NCBI GenBank assembly: GCA_035447945.1
Contig: DAOTHZ010000005.1
Span: forward strand, 1-52,003
Reading direction: 5' to 3'
DNA from: Syntrophomonas_B sp035447945
GTDB lineage: Bacteria; Bacillota; Syntrophomonadia; Syntrophomonadales; Syntrophomonadaceae
Length of the DNA stretch: 52,003 nucleotides
Position 1 is the first letter of the stretch, and every line of letters begins with the position of its first letter. Positions 42,415 to 50,269 of the stretch are shown piece by piece. The notes under the pieces are model-generated. The model had not been told where the DNA came from, made no database searches, and saw only the letters and a list, made by a program, of their open reading frames with translations. The translations under genes and the position numbers were made by a program.

Positions 42415-43253
42415 GCTGACACCTCCTTGATACGGTGCAAAATATCGCTGATGATACCACGCAGCGCAGGCATGGCGGCGAAAGGATCCAAACCTTGCAT
42501 ATAGGCGCGGGCCAATTCTGCACTAAATGGAATCCTTGCCAGGATAGGAAAACCCCAGCGTTCGGATAAATCGAGCAGTTCCCCGTCATTACCCTGCCAG
42601 CGATTAATGACCAGTCCACCTTGCATACCCAGCATTTTGACCGCTTCCAGGGATAGTTCCAAATCATGTGTTCCAAAGGGAGTGGGCTCGGTTACCAGCA
42701 AACAATAATCACTGTCACGTATGGCTTCAATCATAGGACAGGTTGTCCCGGGTGGACAGTCCACCAGTCTGATTGCGGCCGAAAGCTGTTCATTCTTTAC
42801 CGCTTTAATCAGTGGGGGACTCTGGGCTTCGCCTATATTTAACCTGCCGGTCAGGAGAGTGCCACTTGTCTGTAGCGGGGTTTCTTCAATTACCCCGATG
42901 GGGTGTTCGATCTCATCGATTGCCGCATAGGGACATAAATAACTGCAAGCGCCACAGGAGTGACATAATTCTGGAAACACCATCACTTTGTCCGCAAGCA
43001 CGACCAGAGCATTGAATTCACATATCTCGGCACATAAACCACAATAGGTGCAATACTCCGGCAAAATCTGCGGAACCGGGCGATAAACTGTGGTGGTTGC
43101 GGATATGGGCTGCAGAAAGGCCAGGTTGGCGTTGGGCTCTTCCACATCCGCATCCATCAGGACAGCGTTTTTGTCCGCCAAAACCTTGATGATGCAGGTG
43201 GAAAGCAGTGTCTTGCCCGTGCCGCCTTTGCCGCTGGCGATTGCAATTTGCAT
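42411..43253 (-). CDS. MinD-like ATPase with inserted ferredoxin domain (copy 2)
   Basis: A 280-residue paralogue of the next gene: ASGKGGTGKTLLST, ferredoxin insert CTYCGLCAEICEFNA and CHSCGACSYLCPYAA, VDCPPGTTCP and LVINRWQGN. The two copies always sit as a pair in such clusters and probably form a heterodimer. It lies 13 bp after the NifX-family gene at 43267. Confidence 0.9.
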   Translation of the reverse strand: MQIAIASGKGGTGKTLLSTCIIKVLADKNAVLMDADVEEPNANLAFLQPISATTTVYRPVPQILPEYCTYCGLCAEICEFNALVVLADKVMVFPELCHSCGACSYLCPYAAIDEIEHPIGVIEETPLQTSGTLLTGRLNIGEAQSPPLIKAVKNEQLSAAIRLVDCPPGTTCPMIEAIRDSDYCLLVTEPTPFGTHDLELSLEAVKMLGMQGGLVINRWQGNDGELLDLSERWGFPILARIPFSAELARAYMQGLDPFAAMPALRGIISDILHRIKEVSA

Positions 43254-43266
43254 AAAGGACTCCTTC

Positions 43267-43614
43267 CTAGTGGTGACAGTCGCCCGCGTGAGAGTGATCG
43301 GAACAGACTGCCCCCGTACTTTTCAATTCACCTTTTTCATACAAGGCGATAACATCCTGAATGCTTCCCGATACTCCAACAATTAATTCGATCCCGCTGG
43401 CAGCAAAGAGTTCCTGAGCTCTTCCGCCCATTCCGCCGGCGATCACCAAATGTACCCCTTGCTTTTTCAAAAAAACGGGCAGGAAGCCTGGTTCATGTCC
43501 AGGGTTGGGCAGGGATTTTAACGCTTTGGTATCTGTGTCATACATGGCAAATACTTCACAATGTCCAAAATGAGGACAAACCATATTGGCTTCCGCTGGA
43601 ATAGCGATTAACAT
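43267..43614 (-). CDS. NifX-family protein with Cys/His tail
   Basis: A 115-residue single-domain protein: MLIAIPAEANMVCPHFGHCEVFAMYD, LVIAGGMGGRAQELF, IELIVGVSGSIQDVI. The CPHFGHC motif and the tail CSDHSHAGDCHH provide possible metal ligands. AGGAGG 8 nt before the ATG. First gene of the operon running to 41324, driven by the promoter at 43698-43726. Confidence 0.87.
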   Translation of the reverse strand: MLIAIPAEANMVCPHFGHCEVFAMYDTDTKALKSLPNPGHEPGFLPVFLKKQGVHLVIAGGMGGRAQELFAASGIELIVGVSGSIQDVIALYEKGELKSTGAVCSDHSHAGDCHH

Positions 43615-43697
43615 GTATACTACCTCCTGTTTCGATAATTTTTTACTTTTCCATTCAAGACTGTGACATAATTCGTTTTGCTTAAAAGACGTTCTCT

Positions 43698-43726
43698 ATT
43701 ATACTGTTGCTTTGTTTGTCTGGCAA
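43698..43726 (-). promoter_or_regulatory. Sigma-A promoter of the NifX/ATPase operon
   Basis: On the minus strand TTGCCA, 17-bp spacer, TATAAT, about 85 bp before the NifX-family ATG. Confidence 0.75.
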
Positions 43727-43736
43727 ACAAAGCAAC
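43706..43736. promoter_or_regulatory. 13-bp inverted repeat over the -35 and spacer
   Basis: GTTGCTTTGTTTG-TCTGG-CAAACAAAGCAAC. It overlaps the promoter -35 and spacer and also lies 10 bp past the stop of the gene at 43747. It could be an operator, or a terminator-like hairpin without a T-tract for that gene. Confidence 0.5.
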
Positions 43737-43746
43737 AATACCGGGT

Positions 43747-44103
43747 TTAATTGCTGGGGGTCAATAATTCCTGCAATTCACCGTTCTCATAGCTTCGCAG
43801 AGCTTCGGCAACCGTTTTTCCAGTGATTCCGGAAAAGATTTTTACACCGGCCTGTTCAATGACAGCGAAGGCCTTGGGGCCGATTCTTTGCGAGAGAATC
43901 AGATTAACCTTGTTTTCAAGCAGGGTCTGTACCGCTCCTGTTCCTGCACCGTGTGCGGAATCGGTAACGGTGTTGGGCAGAGCTGTAAACTCCTTGCTTG
44001 CCGGATCCCAGATCATGAAATAGGCACAACGGCCAAACCTTTCATCTACAAGAGAAGATGGGGTTGAACCCGTTGAACAAACAGCAATTTTACCAGACAT
44101 CAT
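43747..44103 (-). CDS. NifX-family protein
   Basis: A 118-residue protein: GKIAVCSTGSTPSSLVDERFGRCAYFMIWD, LILSQRIGPKAFAVIEQAGVKIFSGITGKTV. It is closely similar to the C-terminal domain of the DUF134-NifX fusion at 46553 (shared FWIWDPAS/FMIWDPAS and SRIGPKAF/QRIGPKAF). It has its own promoter and a TGAGCATATGTTCA operator. The start may be 44103 or 44100 (tandem ATG). Confidence 0.87.
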   Translation of the reverse strand: MMSGKIAVCSTGSTPSSLVDERFGRCAYFMIWDPASKEFTALPNTVTDSAHGAGTGAVQTLLENKVNLILSQRIGPKAFAVIEQAGVKIFSGITGKTVAEALRSYENGELQELLTPSN

Positions 44104-44130
44104 TTCACACCCTTTCGATCAAAATTTAAA

Positions 44131-44144
44131 TGAGCATATGTTCA
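44131..44144. promoter_or_regulatory. TGAGCATATGTTCA operator
   Basis: A near-perfect palindrome centred just downstream of the minus-strand sigma-A promoter at 44158-44186 and 28 bp before the NifX-family gene. Confidence 0.7.
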
Positions 44145-44157
44145 TAACCATATTTAA

Positions 44158-44186
44158 ATAATAGGATGGCACTGTCTTCTTGTCAA
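44158..44186 (-). promoter_or_regulatory. Sigma-A promoter for NifX-family gene
   Basis: On the minus strand TTGACA, 17-bp spacer, TATTAT. Confidence 0.8.
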
Positions 44187-44289
44187 GTATGAATGTTTTT
44201 AATGGTCAGGGTTTACGGTGATGCTTTTATAAATTTTGCAATTGCTTCAGGTTATATGTGCACAATATAAATATGCTTGTATATTTGTA

Positions 44290-44318
44290 TTGTTTAAATC
44301 GCTATGATCGAATAAAAT
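44290..44318 (+). promoter_or_regulatory. Sigma-A promoter of feoBA
   Basis: TTGTTT (44290-44295), 17-bp spacer, TAAAAT (44313-44318). A CCTGCTT/AAGCAGG hairpin lies in the ~130-nt leader (44396-44421). Confidence 0.65.
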
Positions 44319-44335
44319 GATAATGGTTATCATTT
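44315..44335. promoter_or_regulatory. Fur box at feoB promoter
   Basis: AAATGATAA-TGG-TTATCATTT, perfect 9-bp arms, overlaps the -10 element and start site. It matches the Fur consensus core (TGATAAT..ATTATCA) with the usual repression geometry. Confidence 0.8.
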
Positions 44336-44451
44336 CGGGGTTGTTTGGGTTCATCGCATAGAGAATTACCCGCTTCGGAGAGATTAGCTTGATTGCCTGC
44401 TTTTTTGAAGATATAAGCAGGAATCATCCGCTTTTGGGAAAACTTTAGTGA

Positions 44452-46272
44452 ATGAGTAATGTTTTTGAAATCCTTGCGGAAATGAAGGCGATTGGTTTGA
44501 AATTGGTTTTGGTGGGGAACCCCAATGTGGGGAAGAGTTCCGTCATTAATTTGCTCACCGGCAGTCAGTTTTTTGCTTCCAATTATCCGGGGACCTCTAC
44601 GGAAATCGAAAAAGCGGTATTAAAAATAAACCAAGTGGAGTTTGCGTTTTACGATACATTAGGGGTATATTCGCTCTATACAGATCGGGAAGAAGCTACG
44701 TTGACACGTACTCTTTTGGAAGAACAGAACTACGATTTGATTATCAACATCGTTGATGCGAGTAATTTGGAAAGAAATCTGGTCTTAACCTATGAATTGC
44801 TGGAGCGGGGCTATCCCTTATTGGTGCTGCTTAACCAGGTGGATCGTACCCGGGAGTTGGGAATACAGATTGATGTGGCGGAACTTGCAAGGATTTTACA
44901 GCGTCCAGTTATTGCTTTTTCGGCTACCAACAACGAAGGCGTCAGCGAGTTCAGACAGTTTCTTGAGGAACTGGGTAAAAAACCGGATGCTGGCCGGGAA
45001 AAAGAATTTACCCGGCAAGGTTTGCCGCGGATCGTTTTAATGGAAGACACGAGTTGTTCAGGAAATTGTGGAAGCTGTTCAACATCCAGAGAATCCTGCA
45101 GCATTGACCTTGATTTGCAACTGGCGGAAAAGGCACGGAAAACATCTCAGGCAGTGAGCACATTCAAAACGCCGGCTAAGCACAGCCTCATCAATGATGT
45201 GCAATTTTTTATTGACCGACCTTATGTTGGCACGATTAGCCTGTTGCTGCTTGCCTATCTGGCGCTGGTGGTTTTGACGAAATTTATCAGCTTCAGCGAA
45301 GGACCAATTAGTCAATTACTGGAGCCGTTGAGCAACATGCTGCACAACTGGATTCTGGCGATTATGCCGGCAGGGTTTTTAACCACAGTATTGGCCAAGG
45401 CGATTCCGGAAGGACTGGTGATCCCATTTACGATTATTATGCCGGCGATGCTGATGGTGAGCTTGCTGATGGCAGTATTGGAGGACACCGGTTTGTTGCC
45501 TCGTTATTCTGTGGCAATGGAACGATTTGGCCAGTTGTTTGGCGTATCCGGACAGGCAGTCATTCCTTTGTCACTTGGTTTTGGCTGTCGCACGCCAGCA
45601 GTAATGGCGACCCGTATCCTGCCCAATGATGCCCAGCGCTTTATTGTCATCACGCTGTTAAGTATTGTGATTCCCTGCGCGGCCACGGTAGGAGTTATCG
45701 TTATGATCAGTGCCAAGTTTGAGGCTTCATTGACGGTGATTGTTCTGACCATGCTGGTAGTGATGACTCTCCTGGGTTTGTTGCTGAGTCGTCTGAGTCC
45801 CCGGGAGGAAGCTTTTATCTATGAACTGCCGCCGCTGCGTGTCCCGAGGAGGAAAAACGTCTGGAGCAAAATCAAGCTTCGTTTTGCAGGTTTTTTTACT
45901 GAAGTACTGCCACTGCTGCTGGTGATGAGCATCGCCATTCGAGCATTAATCGAATCTCATCTGCTGGAAATATTCAACAGCATGGATGCGCTGACCAAAG
46001 TGATCTTTGGGATTCCGGCCGAAGCTTTTGTAGCCGTATTGATTACCATCTTTCAAAGATATCTGGCGCCCCTGGTATTGCTCAATCTGGATCTTTCCGC
46101 CCGGGAAGCAACCATTGCGCTTTCCATGATTGCGCTTTCCCTGCCTTGTTTGCCGGTCATGGTGGTGACGGTGCGGGAGATGGGCTTCAGCAGTTTAACC
46201 AAAATTCTGCTGATGGGCTTTATCACTTCAGCACTTGTGGGGATTTCACTCAATCTGATTTTGCCGTTCTAG
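44452..46272 (+). CDS. feoB: Ferrous iron transport protein B with Cys-rich linker
   Basis: A 606-residue FeoB: G1 VGNPNVGKSS, switch I YPGTSTEI, G3 DTLGVYS, then about eight membrane helices with gate motifs (SLGFGCRTPAVMATRIL, SLPCLPVMVV). G3 and G4 (LLNQVD) differ from the usual DxPGxYS and NMxD. Between the G domain and the membrane region is CSGNCGSCSTSRESC (Cys202, 206, 209, 216), a CX3CX2C arrangement not usual in FeoB. Shorter than E. coli FeoB (773), as in many Firmicutes. ATG 44452 lacks a clear ribosome site. feoA follows 12 bp later. Confidence 0.92.
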   Translation: MSNVFEILAEMKAIGLKLVLVGNPNVGKSSVINLLTGSQFFASNYPGTSTEIEKAVLKINQVEFAFYDTLGVYSLYTDREEATLTRTLLEEQNYDLIINIVDASNLERNLVLTYELLERGYPLLVLLNQVDRTRELGIQIDVAELARILQRPVIAFSATNNEGVSEFRQFLEELGKKPDAGREKEFTRQGLPRIVLMEDTSCSGNCGSCSTSRESCSIDLDLQLAEKARKTSQAVSTFKTPAKHSLINDVQFFIDRPYVGTISLLLLAYLALVVLTKFISFSEGPISQLLEPLSNMLHNWILAIMPAGFLTTVLAKAIPEGLVIPFTIIMPAMLMVSLLMAVLEDTGLLPRYSVAMERFGQLFGVSGQAVIPLSLGFGCRTPAVMATRILPNDAQRFIVITLLSIVIPCAATVGVIVMISAKFEASLTVIVLTMLVVMTLLGLLLSRLSPREEAFIYELPPLRVPRRKNVWSKIKLRFAGFFTEVLPLLLVMSIAIRALIESHLLEIFNSMDALTKVIFGIPAEAFVAVLITIFQRYLAPLVLLNLDLSAREATIALSMIALSLPCLPVMVVTVREMGFSSLTKILLMGFITSALVGISLNLILPF

Positions 46273-46284
46273 GAGGGGAAAAAA

Positions 46285-46539
46285 ATGCTGGCAACAGAGA
46301 TGAAAAAAGGGCAAAAAGCCATGGTTCGTTCCTTCGGGAGAGGCAGAGGGATGGAAAGAAGACTCTTCGAGATGGGCATTATGCCGGGAACAGAAATAGA
46401 ATTACTGGAGAAGCACCCGTTCAAGGGACCGCTATTGTTTCAGGTAGGACAAGCCCGCATCGTACTGGGCCGGAACATCGCTGCCCATTTGGAGGTTGAA
46501 ATTACGGAAATATCGCTCCCCAGCCACTTCGGATCATAA
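46285..46539 (+). CDS. feoA: Ferrous iron transport protein A
   Basis: An 84-residue SH3-like FeoA: RGMERRLFEMGIMPGTEIELL and GQARIVLGRNIAAHLEVE. GGAGGGG precedes the ATG. It acts with FeoB at the membrane. It is downstream of feoB rather than upstream as in many bacteria. Confidence 0.92.
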   Translation: MLATEMKKGQKAMVRSFGRGRGMERRLFEMGIMPGTEIELLEKHPFKGPLLFQVGQARIVLGRNIAAHLEVEITEISLPSHFGS

Positions 46540-46552
46540 GTTGGGGCGGCTG

Positions 46553-47299
46553 TCAGCCATTGGGGGAATCAGCTTTGTTCAGCTGTTGATGCTGCAGCAT
46601 CTGCACAGCTTCGGTGATGCTTTTCCCATTTGCGCCTGTAAAAACATCTATCCCGGCTCTTTGCAGTATAAGAAAAGCCTTGGGGCCGATCCGACTGACA
46701 ATAACTGCCTTCACGCCAGCTTGAACCAAGGCTTTGGCGCCGATGGTTCCCTGTCCCTGTTCTGTGTTTGCTGCCTTGACATCCAGTAACGAAAAAGCCT
46801 GACTGGCGGGATCCCAAATCCAAAAACAATGGCATTTGCCAAAACGTTCCCGCACTGGATCGGAAAGATCCGTACTTTCGGCACAAACTGCGATCTTTGT
46901 CTGATGGACAGGAGGATTGTCCGTTGCACTCAATTCCAGCCCACTGTCGTAAAAACGGCAGCCTTCCATGTAATCCAGCTGACGTTCACGCCGTCGGCAT
47001 TGTCCCTGACCCAAACAGTAACTCCCACCTTCGATGCGGATGGCCTTGCCGTTGGTAAATGCATCCGCAACCTTGGCATAAGCTTCGGTTAGAATACGCT
47101 GGAAAGTAGGACGGGAAACCTCCATCATGCGCGCGCAGTCTTCCTGTTCGAGATTGAGGTGGTTTTTCAGTCGAATGGCTTCAATTTCCTCAACTTTAAA
47201 GATAACCTCCTCCATATCCGCCAATGGTACGCCGAGGGGATGATATGCTTTTACCGGGGGCAAAAAAGCGACTCTTCTGCATTTTGATTCTCTTGCCAA
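46553..47299 (-). CDS. DUF134 (UPF0251) HTH regulator fused to NifX-type domain
   Basis: A 248-residue two-domain protein. Residues 1 to ~100 are a DUF134 helix-turn-helix domain (SKCRRVAFLPPVKAYHPLGVPL, EEIEAIRLKNHLNLEQEDCARMMEVSRPTFQRIL, GKAIRIEGG). After a Cys-containing linker (CLGQGQCRRRE) comes a NifX-type domain (IAVCAESTDLSDPVRERFGKC through GANGKSITEAVQML). The fusion suggests a regulator sensing a metal or Fe-S cofactor. TTG start with GAGGT upstream. Divergent from mrp; candidate binder of the GAGCATATGYTC sites. Confidence 0.88.
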   Translation of the reverse strand: MARESKCRRVAFLPPVKAYHPLGVPLADMEEVIFKVEEIEAIRLKNHLNLEQEDCARMMEVSRPTFQRILTEAYAKVADAFTNGKAIRIEGGSYCLGQGQCRRRERQLDYMEGCRFYDSGLELSATDNPPVHQTKIAVCAESTDLSDPVRERFGKCHCFWIWDPASQAFSLLDVKAANTEQGQGTIGAKALVQAGVKAVIVSRIGPKAFLILQRAGIDVFTGANGKSITEAVQMLQHQQLNKADSPNG

Positions 47300-47350
47300 C
47301 GTAGTGTACCTCGCTTGTCTCGTTTCATTTTGACCAGTATTGTTAAGTTG

Positions 47351-47380
47351 ATTCTATCTGTATTTACAGCGAAACGTCAA
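47351..47380 (-). promoter_or_regulatory. Sigma-A promoter for DUF134-NifX gene
   Basis: On the minus strand TTGACG, 18-bp spacer, TAGAAT. Confidence 0.65.
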
Positions 47381-47416
47381 GTGAGGAGGTTTTTTCCGCA
47401 TTATAACTTCCGGCAA

Positions 47417-47445
47417 TTGACATACTGGGAGGATGCGAGTATTCT
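47417..47445 (+). promoter_or_regulatory. Sigma-A promoter for mrp
   Basis: TTGACA (47417-47422), 17-bp spacer, TATTCT (47440-47445), followed 11 bp later by the operator. Confidence 0.7.
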
Positions 47446-47456
47446 AAATATGAATA

Positions 47457-47470
47457 TGAGCATATGCTCG
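47457..47470. promoter_or_regulatory. TGAGCATATGCTCG operator (perfect 12-bp palindrome core)
   Basis: GAGCATATGCTC is fully self-complementary and sits just downstream of the mrp -10 element. Confidence 0.7.
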
Positions 47471-47575
47471 ATAATAATGATGTCGGGGTTGTTCTATCAT
47501 CCGGTTACGGAAAGGGATGAGATGAACAAAAATTTCATACTCAAACGATCAGATGACGAAAGGAGATCAAGATTA

Positions 47576-48391
47576 ATGAGTCAAAACAAAAAAAATGCCG
47601 GCAATGGGCAGGGGATGCGTATTGAAGAAGGTCCCATGCTGGTTGGCAGTCTGAACAAGATCAATAAGGTGATCGCCGTCATGAGCGGGAAAGGTGGCGT
47701 CGGCAAATCATCCGTTTCCTCCATCCTGGCCGCGTCTTTGGCACAAAATGGATATCAGGTAGGCATTCTTGATGCCGACATAACCGGACCGAGTATTGCC
47801 AAGGCCTTTGGCGTGAAGGCAGGAAGTTGTACCGTTTCCGAATATGGAATGAACCCTCCGCTCAGCAAAGGTGGCATTAAAACGCTGTCGATCAATTTGT
47901 TGCTCGAAAACGAGGATGACCCGGTAATTTGGAGAGGTCCTTTGATCGCCGGGGCGGTCAAACAATTCTGGGAAGAGACCAACTGGGGGCATCTGGATTA
48001 TTTGGTGGTTGACCTGCCTCCCGGAACCGGCGATGCAGCGTTGACAGTTTTGCAGAGCATTCCTGTCAGCGGGGTGGTCATTGTTTCCTCACCGCAGGAT
48101 CTGTCCCTGATGGTGGTCAGGAAGGCCATTAAAATGGTACAGAAAATGGAAATTAAAATTTTAGGCTTGATTCAGAACATGAGCTATGTAGAGTGCCCGG
48201 ATTGTGGTAAAAAGATCGAGCTCTTTGGTAATTCCTCCGGAGATAAGGTGAGTGATGACATGGGCATTGCTTATTTGGGCGAAATACCCTGGGATAATCA
48301 GATTAACAAGCTGATGGATGCTGGGGAAATCGAGTTTTATGAAAAAATAAACCGCTTGGAAGCCATCGTGAAAATCATTGAACTTGCTTAA
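47576..48391 (+). CDS. mrp: Mrp/NBP35-family Fe-S carrier ATPase
   Basis: A 271-residue P-loop ATPase: VIAVMSGKGGVGKSSVSSIL (Walker A), LDADITGPSIAKAFG, YLVVDLPPGTGDA, ISSPQDLS-type segment (VSSPQDLSLMV), and the CPDCGKK CxxC motif used for bridging a [4Fe-4S] cluster. Related proteins deliver clusters to apoproteins. ATG 47576 is chosen since AAAGGAG is 10 nt upstream; the long frame upstream to 47315 includes the promoter and operator. Divergent from the DUF134-NifX regulator. Confidence 0.9.
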   Translation: MSQNKKNAGNGQGMRIEEGPMLVGSLNKINKVIAVMSGKGGVGKSSVSSILAASLAQNGYQVGILDADITGPSIAKAFGVKAGSCTVSEYGMNPPLSKGGIKTLSINLLLENEDDPVIWRGPLIAGAVKQFWEETNWGHLDYLVVDLPPGTGDAALTVLQSIPVSGVVIVSSPQDLSLMVVRKAIKMVQKMEIKILGLIQNMSYVECPDCGKKIELFGNSSGDKVSDDMGIAYLGEIPWDNQINKLMDAGEIEFYEKINRLEAIVKIIELA

Positions 48392-48476
48392 AAATTGGAG
48401 TGTGGACATCTTTTACAGAAACGATGCAGAGGGATTGCCTGGTTGAAACAAATTGCATAAAGTTGGCTATAAAAAA

Positions 48477-48505
48477 ACGGCGGATGAATCGAAATCATCC
48501 GCCGT
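48477..48505. terminator. Bidirectional terminator between mrp and thiolase
   Basis: ACGGCGGATGA pairs with TCATCCGCCGT, a perfect 11-bp stem; seven Ts follow on the minus strand and CTTGTTTTC on the plus strand. Confidence 0.93.
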
Positions 48506-48527
48506 CTTGTTTTCATTTAGGGTCTAT

Positions 48528-49820
48528 TTATTTTACTCTCTCCCAGATTGCGGCTGCGCCATGGCCGTGGCCGATACACATGGACTCAACGATGTAGTCT
48601 ACATCAGCAAAGTCAGGATCCTTGAACATATAGAATATGTCGCAGGCGATTCTAGCACCGGTGCAGGCCAGGGGATGGCCGATGGAGATTCCGGAACCCC
48701 ATACATTGGTGCGGTCTTTGGGCAGATTCAGAACCATATTGCAGCAATAGTGAGCCTGTGAAGCAAAGGCTTCATTTACTTCCCAGAGGCCGATTTGATC
48801 CATGGTCATTCCAGCTCTCTTTAATACTTTGGGAATGGCCAGAGAGGGACCGATACCCATAACATCAGGATCACAACCTATTACAGCATAGTTTACGAGC
48901 TTCATAACAGGCTTCTTATCCAAAGCTTTGGCGCCATCGGCAGTTGCCAATACCACACCGGCAGCAGCATCATTGATCTGTGAAGCATTACCAGCGGTAA
49001 CCGTTGCTTTGTCATCCTGGGCGAAAACCGGTGCCATGGCAGCCAGAGTTTCCATGGTGGTTTCAGCACGTAAACCCTGGTCGCGGGCTACACAGAATTC
49101 CACCAGTTCTTCACCTTTTTCAGCCGCAGCTTTGGCCAGATAATCACTAGCTACATAAGCACCATCACGTTTGACTTCACCCTTGGCACCTTTGGCCGGA
49201 ACTTTGGCAATAATGGGGATGATCGCATCTTTGTTTTTGCCCAGTCCGCCATTGGCTGCCTGAGCGGCGGCGCATTTGGCATGGGAAGCACAAGCCAATT
49301 CATCCTGCATTTCACGGGTTACGCCATAACGACGAGCTACAACTTCAGCTGTATGTCCCATGTTGATGGATCTCAAATCCATGTATTTGCCCAAGTCAGG
49401 ATGGACATCCGCGCCAGCGCCCATCGGAATGTGGCTCATGTGCTGGGCACCTCCGGCAATTTGAACATCTCCGCCCCAGCCAGCCATCATCGTAGCAGTG
49501 GCAAAGGAAATGGAATTGATACCTGATGCACAGAAGCGGTCAACCGTACATCCGGGAACATCGTAGGAACCGTCGGAAAGGAGCCAGGCAATGCGGCCCT
49601 GGTTGAGGCCTTGTTCCATGAAAGCATTGGCGGTGGCAGCCCAGACTATGTCGTCAATTAATTCAGCCTGTTTGGCTTTGTCTTCGCAGCCGATTCTTTT
49701 TCTCAGCTCTTTAAATACAATAGCTGATAATTCATCAGCGCGGACATTGGTGAACCAGGATTGTTTTCCTGCACGGGCAACGGCCGTACGTGCAGCTTCT
49801 ACGACAAATACATCTTTCAT
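48528..49820 (-). CDS. Thiolase family protein (acetyl-CoA acyltransferase)
   Basis: A 430-residue thiolase: nucleophilic Cys in VDRFCASGINSIS, NEAFA, GHPLACTGAR with the catalytic His, and the second Cys in MCIGHGHGAA. The last motif is normally CxGGGxG; His replaces Gly. It would catalyse thiolytic cleavage or Claisen condensation of acyl-CoAs in beta-oxidation or short-chain synthesis. AAAGGAGG lies 11 nt before the ATG. No other beta-oxidation gene is adjacent. The 287 bp upstream (49821-50107) are AT-rich and hold its promoter region and that of the small peptide gene. Confidence 0.92.
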   Translation of the reverse strand: MKDVFVVEAARTAVARAGKQSWFTNVRADELSAIVFKELRKRIGCEDKAKQAELIDDIVWAATANAFMEQGLNQGRIAWLLSDGSYDVPGCTVDRFCASGINSISFATATMMAGWGGDVQIAGGAQHMSHIPMGAGADVHPDLGKYMDLRSINMGHTAEVVARRYGVTREMQDELACASHAKCAAAQAANGGLGKNKDAIIPIIAKVPAKGAKGEVKRDGAYVASDYLAKAAAEKGEELVEFCVARDQGLRAETTMETLAAMAPVFAQDDKATVTAGNASQINDAAAGVVLATADGAKALDKKPVMKLVNYAVIGCDPDVMGIGPSLAIPKVLKRAGMTMDQIGLWEVNEAFASQAHYCCNMVLNLPKDRTNVWGSGISIGHPLACTGARIACDIFYMFKDPDFADVDYIVESMCIGHGHGAAAIWERVK

Positions 49821-50042
49821 CTAAATGGTATCCTCCTTTAAATTTTGGTAAGATTGTAACCCAATCAGTTAACTATTACTGTTTCGCGATAAATGTTCAA
49901 AATCCTTCTTTTATTAAAAAAGGTAATTAATATTTTTAATAATAATTAATAATTGCATCAATTCAATGTTTATCTGTTTATCTTTTACCTTATGTTGTAA
50001 TTTCATTCATGCAGATTAATGATTTTTTTCACGCTGGAATTG

Positions 50043-50051
50043 TGTTATACT
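50043..50051 (+). promoter_or_regulatory. Extended -10 promoter for small membrane peptide
   Basis: TGT-TATACT, about 57 bp before the ATG. Confidence 0.5.
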
Positions 50052-50107
50052 ACGTTAATAAAAACAAGCTGGAATAATCTGAATGGATTTGTGAAGGGGG
50101 AAGAATC

Positions 50108-50212
50108 ATGGAAGAACTGACCAAACAAGTGCAATTTGAAATGCTCCGCACCGTATTATGGCTGGCAGTTGCGCTGGGCATTGGGATTGGTGCTTATTTC
50201 ATTATTTGGTAG
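50108..50212 (+). CDS. 34-residue single-pass membrane peptide
   Basis: ATG at 50108 preceded by AAGGGGG. The peptide starts MEELTKQVQFEMLR and ends with a single hydrophobic helix (TVLWLAVALGIGIGAYFIIW) reaching the C-terminus. It has its own extended -10 promoter and a strong terminator 34 bp downstream, so it is a separate transcription unit. No family recognised; small regulatory or complex-associated membrane peptides look like this. Confidence 0.65.
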   Translation: MEELTKQVQFEMLRTVLWLAVALGIGIGAYFIIW

Positions 50213-50245
50213 CCTCCCGGCACAAAACACCCAACAGCAAAAGAG

Positions 50246-50269
50246 CCTCTGCTTTATGCAGGGGTTTTT
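50246..50269 (+). terminator. Terminator after small membrane peptide
   Basis: CCTCTGC pairs with GCAGGGG (one G-U) around TTTAT, followed by TTTTT. Confidence 0.88.

Noticed and set aside
47315..47575. 87-residue N-terminal extension of Mrp
   Set aside because: The region contains the mrp promoter and the GAGCATATGCTC operator; AAAGGAG supports the start at 47576.
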